Part shown: piece after piece, positions 8,599-15,964 of the stretch | Position numbering within the stretch: position 1 is the first letter of the stretch | Layout of the letters: each line of letters opens with the position of its first letter | Source of the DNA: an uncultured Serinicoccus sp. | GTDB lineage: Bacteria > Actinomycetota > Actinomycetes > Actinomycetales > Dermatophilaceae | Length of the DNA stretch: 64,000 bases | NCBI RefSeq assembly: GCF_947500995.1 | Contig: NZ_CANMUA010000003.1 | Span: 124,001-188,000 of the forward strand | Direction of reading: 5' to 3' | Translations under genes and position numbers: made by a program | The notes under the pieces: model-generated | Told to the model about the DNA's origin: nothing | Database searches by the model: none | The model's input: only the letters and a program-made list of their open reading frames with translations

Positions 8599-9395
8599 AC
8601 GGTCGATCTCTCCTCTTCTGCTGCGGATCTGGACATCGCTTCCTGGTGCCCGTCCCCCAGATGGCTCTGTCCACGTCGGGGGGTGGCGGTGCGGGGGCGG
8701 GTGGTGGCCTGGTGGACGAGCGCGTGGAAGAGGCGCCGGTCGGCGGGGTTCTCCTCCGGGTGGAACTGCACGCCGACCGCCCAGCCGGGGGAGTCCGCGG
8801 GCTCCAGGGCCTGGACGACCCCGTCGGCCGAGCGCGCGGTGACGACGAGCCCGTCGGCGACCCGGTCGACCCCCTGGTGGTGGTAGCACGGCGAGGCCGC
8901 CTCGGGCCCCAGGACCTCGGCGATCCGGGACCCGGGCTCGGTGCGGAAGGTCACCTCCCCGAAGACGCCCGGGCTCGGCTGGTATGCCGTGTGCCCCAGC
9001 CGGTCCGGCAGGTGCTGGTCGAGGGTGCCGCCGAGGGCGACGTTGAGCACCTGGACCCCGCGGCAGATCGCGAGCAGCGGCACCCCCCGCTCCAGGGCCG
9101 CGCGCGCCAGCGCCAGCTCGGGGGCGTCCCGCACCGGCTCGGGCGCGGTGCTCGCGTGGGGCGTGGCGGCGTACTGCGTCGCGTCCACGTCGGCCCCGCC
9201 GATGAGGACCAGCCCGTCGAGCACGTCGAGCACCGAGGTGTCGGACCCCACGGGCGGCAGCAGCAGCGGCATGCCACCGGCGGCGGCCACCCCCTCGACG
9301 TAGACGGCCGGCACGATCGCCGCGGGCCGTCGCCAGACTCCCCAGGCCGCCTCCTTGTAGTAGGTGGTCAGCCCGATGCGTGGGCGGTCCGTCAC
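8595..9395 (-). CDS. Class I glutamine amidotransferase-type gamma-glutamyl hydrolase (PuuD-like)
   Basis: 266 residues. It has the class I amidotransferase triad: nucleophile in LAICRGVQ, and a His-x-Glu in GVQFHPEE. IGGADVD and the YHHQGVDR segment match the PuuD family, which hydrolyses gamma-glutamyl-GABA to glutamate and the free acid. GTG at 9395 is used because it overlaps the TGA of the ligase gene (GTGA), the same coupling as its neighbours. The C-terminal 30 residues are Arg/Glu-rich and probably disordered. It would release glutamate from the oxidised gamma-glutamyl intermediate. Confidence 0.88.
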   Translation of the reverse strand: MTDRPRIGLTTYYKEAAWGVWRRPAAIVPAVYVEGVAAAGGMPLLLPPVGSDTSVLDVLDGLVLIGGADVDATQYAATPHASTAPEPVRDAPELALARAALERGVPLLAICRGVQVLNVALGGTLDQHLPDRLGHTAYQPSPGVFGEVTFRTEPGSRIAEVLGPEAASPCYHHQGVDRVADGLVVTARSADGVVQALEPADSPGWAVGVQFHPEENPADRRLFHALVHQATTRPRTATPRRGQSHLGDGHQEAMSRSAAEEERSTV

Positions 9396-10756
9396 AGGCG
9401 CTCGAACCCCCGCCGCAGCTCCCAGTCGGTGACCGCCGCGTCGAAGGCGGTGATCTCGATGTCCGCCATGTTGACGTAGTGGTCCACCACGTCCTGCCCG
9501 AAGGCCTCCCTGGCGACCTCGGAGGCGGCGAAGAGGTCGCGGGCCTCGCGCAGGGTGTGCGGCACGAGCGGCGCGTCGGACTCGTAGGCGTTGCCGGTCG
9601 TCATCGGCTCCAGCTCGAGCTCCTGCTCGATGCCGTGCAGCCCACCGGCCATCATCGCCGCCACCGCGAGGTAGGGGTTGCAGTCCCCGCCGGGCACGCG
9701 GTTCTCCATGCGGGCGCCGGAGCCCTCGCCGACGGTGCGCACCGAGCAGGTGCGGTTGTCCTGACCCCACGCCACGGCCGTGGGCGCGAAGGAGCCCTGG
9801 GCGAAGCGCTTGTAGGAGTTGATGTTGGGGGCGTAGAAGAGGGTGAACTCGCGCATCGTCGCGAGCACGCCGGCGATGAAGTGGTCGTAGAGCGGGGTGC
9901 GCCCGTCCTCGTCCCAGAAGATCGTCGACCCGTCCAGCCCGCGCAGCGAGAGGTGGATGTGGCAGGAGTTGCCCTCCCGCTCGTTGGGCTTGGCCATGAA
10001 CGTCAGGGACTGACCGAGCTGGGCCGCGATCATCTTGGCGCCGGTCTTGTAGACGCTGTGGTTGTCGCACGTGGTGACGACCTCGTCGAAGAGGAAGCCG
10101 ATCTCATGCTGGCCGAAGTTGCACTCGCCCTTGGCCGACTCCACGGTCATGCCGGCCTGGTACATGTCGCTGCGGATCCGGCGCAGCAGCGGCTCCACCC
10201 GACCGGAGCCGACGATCGAGTAGTCGACGTTGTACTGGTTCGCCGGGGTGAGGCCGGTATACCCCTTGGACCAGGCCTCCTCGTAGGAGTCGCGGTAGAC
10301 GACGAACTCGAGCTCGGTGCCGGCGACCGCCGACCACCCGTGCCCGGCCGCTCGCTCGACCTGCGAGGCCAGCATGGAGCGCGGGGACATGGGCACCGGG
10401 GAGCCGTCGGTGAGCGCGAGGTCGCACTGCACCATCACCGTGCGCTCGAGCCACGGCACCCGGCGGATGGTGTCGGTGTCGAGGGTGAACTCCATGTCGC
10501 CGTAGCCCGCCTCCCAGGAGGAGATGGCGTAGCCGTCGACGGTGTTCATCTCGGGGTCCACGGCCAGCAGGTAGTTGCAGCCCTCGACCCCGTGCCCCAG
10601 CGCGTGCTCGACGAAGTAGGGGGCGTGCAGGTACTTGCCCTGCAGCCGGCCCTGCATGTCGGTGAAGGCGACGATCACCGTCTCGATGCTCTCGTCGGCG
10701 ACCCCCGCCCGGAGCTGGTCCACGGTGAGCATGCGCTCGCTGCGGGGGTGGGTCAT
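9392..10756 (-). CDS. Glutamine-synthetase-like gamma-glutamyl-amine ligase
   Basis: 454 residues of the type I-beta-like GS family. The metal and substrate motifs are present: ELEFVVY, ESAKGECNFGQHE, GNSCHIHLS and ENRVPGGDCNPY. The N-terminal beta-grasp (VAFTDMQGRLQGK) is more divergent, as in PuuA and the Streptomyces GlnA3/GlnA4 enzymes, which glutamylate polyamines or ethanolamine rather than ammonia. The permease, hydrolase and dehydrogenases in the same overlapping operon argue against a housekeeping glutamine synthetase. No adenylylation Tyr motif was recognised. Its ATG overlaps the permease TGA. Confidence 0.88.
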   Translation of the reverse strand: MTHPRSERMLTVDQLRAGVADESIETVIVAFTDMQGRLQGKYLHAPYFVEHALGHGVEGCNYLLAVDPEMNTVDGYAISSWEAGYGDMEFTLDTDTIRRVPWLERTVMVQCDLALTDGSPVPMSPRSMLASQVERAAGHGWSAVAGTELEFVVYRDSYEEAWSKGYTGLTPANQYNVDYSIVGSGRVEPLLRRIRSDMYQAGMTVESAKGECNFGQHEIGFLFDEVVTTCDNHSVYKTGAKMIAAQLGQSLTFMAKPNEREGNSCHIHLSLRGLDGSTIFWDEDGRTPLYDHFIAGVLATMREFTLFYAPNINSYKRFAQGSFAPTAVAWGQDNRTCSVRTVGEGSGARMENRVPGGDCNPYLAVAAMMAGGLHGIEQELELEPMTTGNAYESDAPLVPHTLREARDLFAASEVAREAFGQDVVDHYVNMADIEITAFDAAVTDWELRRGFERL

Positions 10757-12186
10757 CGGAGGTCTCCTTCGGCTGAGCTGATCTGGTCGAACTCTTCCTC
10801 CGGGGCGGAGGAGACGAGGTGGTGGCGGCTGTAGAACCAGAAGTAGGCGAGGAACCCGGCGAAGACGGCCGCGGTGATGCCGGCGGCCAGGATGTCGACG
10901 ACGAAGGTGGCGATGACGGCGACGACGCTGAGGACGAGCGCGATGCCGGTCGTCACCGTACCGCCGGGGGTGCGGTAGCCGCGCTCGAGGTCGGGCTCGC
11001 GGCGGCGCAGCACGATGTGCGAGAGGTTGAGCAGCACGTAGGACACTGTGGCGCCGAAGACCGCGATGTTGATGAGCAGCGCGCCGTTCTGGGTGATCGC
11101 GGCGAGCAGGAAGCCGATCGTGCCGGGGACCAGGAGGCCGACCCACGGCGTCTTGCGGGAGCCGGTCAGCGACAGCACCCGGGGCAGGTAACCGGCCCGG
11201 GACAGGGCGAACAGCTGCCGGGAGTAGGCGTAGATGATGGAGAAGAAGCTCGCCACCAGCCCCGCGAGCCCGGCGTAGTTGACGAAGCCGGCGATCGCGG
11301 AGTCCTCGCCCAGGGCCGTGCGCAGCGCCAGCGGGAGCGGGTTGTCCGAGTCGCGCACCGTCTCCGCGCCCGCCGATCCCGGCACGAGCAGGAGCATGAA
11401 GGCGGCGAAGACGAGCAGGATGCTCATCGCCACGATGATCCCGCGCGGCATGTCGCGCTTGGGGTCGGAGGTCTCCTCCGCGGCCAGCGGCACCCCCTCG
11501 ACGGCGAGGAAGAACCAGATGCCGTAGACCAGGGCCGCGAGCGCGCCCGCGAAGCCGTAGGGCAGGAAGCTGCTGGCCCCGGCGGCGTCGGTCGCGGCGA
11601 TGTCGAAGAGGTTGTCGACCCGGAAGTGCGGCAGCAGGCCGACGACCGTGGCCACCAGGGCGACGACGGCGATGGCGGTGATGGCGAACATCACCTTGAG
11701 CGCCTCACCGACTCCCCATATGTGCAGCCCGATGAAGATGAGGTAGGCGACGAGGTAGATCGGCCAGCCGTTGGTCAACCCGAACAGCCCCAGGGCCTCG
11801 ACGTAGCCGCCGATGAACACGGCGATGGCGGCGGGCGCGACGGCATACTCGATGAGGACGGCGACGCCGGTCGCGTAGCCGCCGAGCGGGCCCAGGGCGC
11901 GCCGGGCGAAGCCGTAGCCGGCGCCCGCGGTGGGCAGCGTCGAGGACATCTCGGCCAGCCCGAGCACCATGCACGTGTACATCACCGCCATGAGCACGGT
12001 GGCGATGAGCAGGCCGCCCCAGCCCCCCTCGTCGATGCCGAAGTTCCAGCCCGCGAAGTCACCGGAGATGACGTAGCTGACCCCCAGGCCGGCGAGCAGC
12101 ACCCAGCCGGCCGCCCCCTTCTTGAGCTGCCGGTGCTGGTGGTAGTCGTCCGCGACGTTCTGGTAGTCGACCCTGCGCTTGGCCAT
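10753..12186 (-). CDS. APC-superfamily permease, ethanolamine permease-like
   Basis: 477 residues with about twelve membrane helices. The N-terminus (VLLAGLGVSYVISGDFAGWN, then LAEMSSTLPTAGAGYGFARR) is characteristic of the ethanolamine permease (Eat) branch of the amino acid-polyamine-organocation superfamily. It is the first gene of a five-gene minus-strand operon and lies just downstream of an inverted repeat at 12207-12230. The ribosome site AGGGAAGG precedes the ATG at 12186. The substrate assignment to ethanolamine or a related amine is by family resemblance and is the main clue to what the operon handles. Confidence 0.82.
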   Translation of the reverse strand: MAKRRVDYQNVADDYHQHRQLKKGAAGWVLLAGLGVSYVISGDFAGWNFGIDEGGWGGLLIATVLMAVMYTCMVLGLAEMSSTLPTAGAGYGFARRALGPLGGYATGVAVLIEYAVAPAAIAVFIGGYVEALGLFGLTNGWPIYLVAYLIFIGLHIWGVGEALKVMFAITAIAVVALVATVVGLLPHFRVDNLFDIAATDAAGASSFLPYGFAGALAALVYGIWFFLAVEGVPLAAEETSDPKRDMPRGIIVAMSILLVFAAFMLLLVPGSAGAETVRDSDNPLPLALRTALGEDSAIAGFVNYAGLAGLVASFFSIIYAYSRQLFALSRAGYLPRVLSLTGSRKTPWVGLLVPGTIGFLLAAITQNGALLINIAVFGATVSYVLLNLSHIVLRRREPDLERGYRTPGGTVTTGIALVLSVVAVIATFVVDILAAGITAAVFAGFLAYFWFYSRHHLVSSAPEEEFDQISSAEGDLR

Positions 12187-12206
12187 GGGGAAGCCTTCCC
12201 TGAGAT

Positions 12207-12230
12207 CAATGGATCAGGTGTGGTCCATTG
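12207..12230. promoter_or_regulatory. Probable operator of the FadR/GntR regulator
   Basis: CAATGGATCA, four bases, then TGGTCCATTG: ten-base arms with one mismatch. It sits in the 111-base divergent region between the permease and the regulator gene, close to the permease start. GntR/FadR-type repressors bind short inverted repeats of this kind upstream of their targets. I infer ligand-responsive repression of the amine operon and perhaps autoregulation. Confidence 0.6.
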
Positions 12231-12297
12231 GTGTGGGTCGAGTCTGGTCGGGTCCGGGCGACCCCGTCAAGGGGTGCGGGAGCCTAGATTTGGCCGT

Positions 12298-12999
12298 ATG
12301 TCCTCCTCAGAGCCACCGTGGGTACGCCCGGTGCGCAGCGGCAACGTCTTCGAGGAGACGACCGAGCACCTGCTCCGGCTGCTGCACCTGGGCACCTTCC
12401 CGCCCGGGGCCAAGCTGCCGGCCGAGCGGGAGCTGGCCGAGTCGCTGCGGGTGTCGCGGACCACCCTGCGGGAGGTCCTGGGCGAGCTGCAGAAGGCGGG
12501 CTACGTCACGGTGAGCCGCGGCCGGTACGGCGGGACCCACGTCGCCGCGACGCTGCCGCGCCGTCGCGGGGAGGGGGCCCTGGACCCGGCGGAGGTCGAC
12601 GACCTGCTGCTGCTGCGCGCCATCGTCGAGCCCGCGGCGGCCGGCCTGGCCGCCGCCCGGGACCTGACGGTCGAGGAGCGGCAGCGGGTGCAGGACGTGG
12701 CGGCGGACTGCGCCGCGGCCGGCGTGGAGCAGTACCGTCCCCTCGACGCCCGGCTGCACCTGACCCTGGCCGAGCTGAGCGGTTCGCCCAGCCTGGCCCG
12801 GGTGGTGGCCGACGTCCGGGACCGGGTCACCGGGATGCTCGACCGCATCCCGCTGCTGCCCCCCAACCTCGTCCACTCCACCGACCAGCACGAGGCGGTC
12901 GTGGCGGCGGTCCTGGACGGGCGGCCGGCGGACGCGACGGAGGCGATGCGCGAGCACCTGGAGGGCACGGCGTCCCTGCTGCGCGGCTTCCTGTCCTGA
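12298..12999 (+). CDS. FadR-subfamily GntR transcriptional regulator
   Basis: 233 residues: N-terminal winged helix (about 15-80) with the GntR signature GAKLPAERELAESLRVSRTT and the wing SRGRYGGTH, followed by an all-helical FCD-type ligand domain (about 95-230) with conserved Asp/His positions (DARLHLTLAEL, HEAVVAAVLDG) that usually bind metal and an organic acid. It is divergent from the amine operon, so it most likely represses or activates that operon. The ATG at 12298 is chosen because the DNA-binding domain starts right after it. Confidence 0.9.
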   Translation: MSSSEPPWVRPVRSGNVFEETTEHLLRLLHLGTFPPGAKLPAERELAESLRVSRTTLREVLGELQKAGYVTVSRGRYGGTHVAATLPRRRGEGALDPAEVDDLLLLRAIVEPAAAGLAAARDLTVEERQRVQDVAADCAAAGVEQYRPLDARLHLTLAELSGSPSLARVVADVRDRVTGMLDRIPLLPPNLVHSTDQHEAVVAAVLDGRPADATEAMREHLEGTASLLRGFLS

Positions 13000-13029
13000 G
13001 CCCGGCGCGGGCCCCGAGGTCTCCGCGGG

Positions 13030-13911
13030 TCAGCGCTCGTAGCGCTCCGGCCGCCGTTGGGGCCGCTGACGGCTGAACTCCCCGCCCTCCCGGCCGCCGT
13101 AGGGACGGCCGTGGTCGGCGAACTCCTCGCGGACGTAGACGAAGCGCTGCTCGCCGCACGTCACCGTGGCCCCGGTGCGCAGGACCACACCCTCTCCGAC
13201 GACCGCCCCGGCGACCGACACGTCCCCGTCCACGGCGTGCACGAGGTACTCGTCGTCGGTCGGGTTGCGCCGGACCTCGGCGTGGTGCGGCGCCAACCCG
13301 GGGACGACGACGTCGCTGCCCGGGTCCGAGCCGATGGTCGTCGTGCCCCGGAGCAGGTATGCCGTCTGCCGCGGGCTGCCCTGCTCGGGACCCGGGGGCA
13401 GGTAGTAGACGAGCCGCGGGTCACCCCGGCCGAGCGGGTCGTGGGTGGTCGTGACCCGGCGAGGTCGCCCCGTCGGCACGAGGGGGACGGGGGGCCACGG
13501 GGTGCTGGGGGGTGTGAGGTCGGCCAGCGAGGGACCCGCCTCGCCGGAGCGTCGCATCATGCGCAGCGCAGCCCTGCGGTCCCGCACCGCCACGTGCCGG
13601 GAGCCGGTGACGGCGCGGTCCAGGAGCCGGGAGCGGACGTCGCCGAGGGCGAGGACCGGCCCGTCCGGGCCGGACACGACCACGGTCAGGCCGGCCTCGG
13701 CCGCGAGGGTGCCGATGTCGGAGGCGAGGTCGGTGGCCTGCCGCCTCCCCATGCCGAGCGGCAGCCCGACCAGCCTGTCCATCATCACCTCGATCTGCGA
13801 CCCGGTGCCCCGGATGCGGGCCGTCAGCCCGTCGTCCTGGGCGCCGTCCTCGGACGGGGACGTGGAGACGGTGAGCGTGAGGTCGGCCTCGACGCGCAGC
13901 TGCTCAGCCAT
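13030..13911 (-). CDS. FHA-fold protein with degenerate phosphopeptide pocket
   Basis: 293 residues. Residues about 1-150 show no recognised domain. The C-terminal 110 residues follow FHA spacing (TTIGSDPGSDVVVPGLAPHH, then beta strands to RFVYVREE), but the usual Gly-Arg reads Gly-Ser and the Ser/Arg before the conserved His is Ala-Pro, so classical phosphothreonine binding is doubtful. The last 30 residues are Arg/Gly-rich. Start is ATG 13911; GTG at 13914 is equally placed. The gene follows a 77-residue gene by only a few bases. Function unknown. Confidence 0.65.
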   Translation of the reverse strand: MAEQLRVEADLTLTVSTSPSEDGAQDDGLTARIRGTGSQIEVMMDRLVGLPLGMGRRQATDLASDIGTLAAEAGLTVVVSGPDGPVLALGDVRSRLLDRAVTGSRHVAVRDRRAALRMMRRSGEAGPSLADLTPPSTPWPPVPLVPTGRPRRVTTTHDPLGRGDPRLVYYLPPGPEQGSPRQTAYLLRGTTTIGSDPGSDVVVPGLAPHHAEVRRNPTDDEYLVHAVDGDVSVAGAVVGEGVVLRTGATVTCGEQRFVYVREEFADHGRPYGGREGGEFSRQRPQRRPERYER

Positions 13912-13914
13912 CAC

Positions 13915-14148
13915 TCAGCCCTGGTGCTCGCGGTCCTCGGTGGTGATCCGCAGCGTGCCGTCCAGCTTCCAGGTGGCGCGCGGTGCGTCCGGGCCGGTGT
14001 CGCGGGGCACCTCGACCGACATGTCCTGGAACGTGTAGTTGATCGCCGCACCCTGACCGGTCAGGTAGTTCCACATCTCCTTGCCGAGGTCGGTCCACGA
14101 GACGGCCTCGCCGCTCGTCCCGGTCATCTGTCCGTGCTGCTCGCTCAT
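13915..14148 (-). CDS. Small conserved-looking protein upstream of the FHA gene
   Basis: 77 residues from ATG 14148, preceded by AAGGAGC at a good distance. The protein has no signal peptide or membrane segment; a Trp/aromatic-rich middle (WTDLGKEMWNYLTGQG) and a beta-like second half (INYTFQDMSVEVPRD, WKLDGTLRITT). Its stop is almost abutting the FHA gene, so the two form an operon. I do not recognise the family. A heterodimer or cofactor role with the FHA protein is only a guess from adjacency. Confidence 0.6.
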   Translation of the reverse strand: MSEQHGQMTGTSGEAVSWTDLGKEMWNYLTGQGAAINYTFQDMSVEVPRDTGPDAPRATWKLDGTLRITTEDREHQG

Positions 14149-14168
14149 GCTCAGCTCCTTGCATCGGG

Positions 14169-14189
14169 GAACACGTCCAATGTGTGTTC
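14169..14189. promoter_or_regulatory. Inverted repeat in divergent promoter region
   Basis: GAACAC, nine bases, GTGTTC: perfect six-base arms centred 30 bases upstream of the 77-residue gene. Position and symmetry suit an operator, but the regulator is unknown. Confidence 0.3.
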
Positions 14190-14268
14190 AACGTTTTTCC
14201 ACTATGGACCGCCCTCGGGGCCCTCGCAACCGCAGATCTCGGGCCTGATCCACAGCTTTCGCACAAAC

Positions 14269-14277
14269 TGTGGACAA
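14269..14277 (-). promoter_or_regulatory. Perfect actinobacterial DnaA box
   Basis: TGTGGACAA on the plus strand, i.e. TTGTCCACA on the minus strand, the actinobacterial DnaA-box consensus. A weaker copy with opposite orientation (TGATCCACA) ends about 14 bases upstream, so the two form an inverted pair around a short spacer. There is no dnaA, dnaN or replication gene nearby, so this is not an origin; it may be a titration or regulatory site in the promoter of the DUF4397 gene. Confidence 0.4.
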
Positions 14278-14364
14278 AGGCTGAATCCGCAGCCGGGGGT
14301 CCGGACGTAGTGGGGGGTGAGGGCAGAACAGGTCTGCCCCAGCTGCGATGAAGGAGCACCCCTC

Positions 14365-15183
14365 ATGCGGAAGATCACTGCGACCACCACGGCGGCCTTG
14401 CTGGCCGGAGCCGGTACGGCGGCCCTCGCCACCCCGGCCATGGCCATGGAGGACGGTGGGGAGGCGACCGTCTCCGTCCTGCACGCCGTCCCCGGGCTCA
14501 CCGTCGACGTCTACGTCAACGGTGAGGAGACCGTCCCCGACTTCGAGCCGGGGACGCTGACCGACCCCCTCATGCTGCCCGAGGGCACCTACGACGTGGC
14601 GGTCTACGCCGACGGCGACGACCCGGAGTCCGCCGAGCCGGCGATCTCCGCCGAGGGCCTGGAGGTACCGGGCGGCGCGAACCTCACCCTGGCCGCCCAC
14701 CTGGCCGAGGACGGCACCCCGATGCTGTCCGCCTTCGTCAACGACACCTCGACGCTGGACGCCGGCCAGTCCCGGCTCACCGTCCGGCACGCCGCCGCCG
14801 CCCCGGCGGTCGACGTCCGTGCGGGTGGCAGCCCGGTGATCGAGGGCCTGACCAACCCCAACGAGGAGGTCCTCGACCTGGACGCCGGCACCGTGTCGGC
14901 GGACGTGGTGCTCGCGGGCACCGAGGACGTCGTCATCGGTCCGGCCGACCTGGACCTCGCCGAGGGCACCAACACGATCGTCTACGCGTGGGGCTCCGCC
15001 GAGGAGGGCACCCTCGACCTGGCCGTGCAGACCATCGACGGCCTGCACGGCGACCCGGGTGGCGTGCCGTCCGGCCAGGGTGGCATCGCCACCTCGACCG
15101 GGGTGCTCACCGTGCTCCTCATGGCCGGCGCTGCGGGCGCGGTGCTCGCCGGCAGCCGCCTGGTCCGTCGCGAGGTCGCCTGA
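14365..15183 (+). CDS. Secreted DUF4397 protein with C-terminal membrane anchor
   Basis: 272 residues. Signal peptide ending at Ala-Met-Ala (25-27), then two DUF4397-type beta-sandwich repeats: VSVLHAVPGLTVDVYVNGE and LTVRHAAAAPAVDVRAGG, each with the RHA/LHA-x-P-x-VDV pattern. The C-terminus has GGVPSGQGG, a hydrophobic helix (about 243-262) and a basic end, fitting a sortase-handled protein without LPxTG. AAGGAG at 14351-14356 is ideally placed for the ATG. A class F sortase follows four bases later. The domain family is common on actinobacterial surfaces; its function is not established. Confidence 0.82.
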   Translation: MRKITATTTAALLAGAGTAALATPAMAMEDGGEATVSVLHAVPGLTVDVYVNGEETVPDFEPGTLTDPLMLPEGTYDVAVYADGDDPESAEPAISAEGLEVPGGANLTLAAHLAEDGTPMLSAFVNDTSTLDAGQSRLTVRHAAAAPAVDVRAGGSPVIEGLTNPNEEVLDLDAGTVSADVVLAGTEDVVIGPADLDLAEGTNTIVYAWGSAEEGTLDLAVQTIDGLHGDPGGVPSGQGGIATSTGVLTVLLMAGAAGAVLAGSRLVRREVA

Positions 15184-15186
15184 CCC

Positions 15187-15948
15187 TTGCCCCGGACCCA
15201 GCCCCGCCGCGGCCGGCTCTCGCCGGCCGCGGCGGCGGCCCTGCTCCTCAGTCTCGCGGTCGTCCTGGGGGCCCTGTGGGGCCTGCAGCGAGGGCCGCTC
15301 CCGGCCGCTGCCGACTTCGGGCCGCCCGCCCCGGCGCCCTCGACCGGTCCGGCAGCACCGGGCGCCGCGGTGGACCCTGTCCCCACCGCGGCGCCGCCGG
15401 GGGGCGGAGGGGACGACGCACCCGCGGGGCGTGACGCCCCGCGGGTCGTCGTGCCCGCCCCCGACGTCCGGGACGCCTCGGTGGAGGCCACCGCCGCGCA
15501 GCGACCCCCGGCCCCCACGCGGCTGCTGGCACCCACCCTCGGCCTGGACGTGCCCCTGGACGCCGTCGGCGTCACCGGCGACGGGCTCATGGAGATCCCC
15601 GAGGACGCCGACCGGGCCGGGTGGTACCGGCACGGGCCTGCCCCGGGGGAGGACGGCTCCGCGGTGATCGCCGGTCACGTCGACGACCTCGAGGGCCCCG
15701 GGGCCTTCCTCGCCCTCAACGGCGCCGAGAAGGGCACCCCGGTCACCATCGTCCGGGAGGACGGTTCCCGGCTCGACTACGTCGTCACCGCCCGACGGAC
15801 GACCGACAAGAAGGAGCTTCCCGTCGATGACCTCTTCGACCGTGAGGGAGAGCAGCGCCTGCAGCTCATCACCTGCACCGGCGAGTGGTCCGAGCGTGCC
15901 GGGAGCTACACCGACAACCTCGTCATCACCGCCACGCCGGCGCCCTGA
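15187..15948 (+). CDS. Class F-type sortase, second copy
   Basis: 253 residues from TTG at 15187, directly after the DUF4397 stop. One membrane segment (about 13-33), a Pro/Gly-rich linker and the sortase domain with His164 (VIAGHVDD) and Cys230 (LITCTGEW), again 66 residues apart. The C-terminal strand reads SYTDNLVITA, without an obvious catalytic Arg before Asp-Asn. It is paired with its own candidate substrate, as at 2236-3829. The TTG is the only in-frame start near the junction. Confidence 0.85.
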   Translation: MPRTQPRRGRLSPAAAAALLLSLAVVLGALWGLQRGPLPAAADFGPPAPAPSTGPAAPGAAVDPVPTAAPPGGGGDDAPAGRDAPRVVVPAPDVRDASVEATAAQRPPAPTRLLAPTLGLDVPLDAVGVTGDGLMEIPEDADRAGWYRHGPAPGEDGSAVIAGHVDDLEGPGAFLALNGAEKGTPVTIVREDGSRLDYVVTARRTTDKKELPVDDLFDREGEQRLQLITCTGEWSERAGSYTDNLVITATPAP

Positions 15949-15963
15949 GCCCGGCGGCCGGGC
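15949..15963. terminator. Short bidirectional hairpin between convergent genes
   Basis: GCCCGG, three bases, CCGGGC occupies the 16-base gap between the sortase stop and the stop of the minus-strand methyltransferase. The stem is short and no U-tract follows, so this is a weak call. Confidence 0.35.
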
Positions 15964-15964
15964 C

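Noticed and set aside
9392-10756. Housekeeping glutamine synthetase (glnA)
   Set aside because: Context is a coupled amine-catabolic operon and the protein resembles the gamma-glutamyl-amine ligase group rather than GlnA1.
14230-14300. Chromosomal origin around the DnaA box
   Set aside because: Only one perfect box and one weak copy, no AT-rich unwinding region and no dnaA, dnaN, rpmH or parAB genes nearby.
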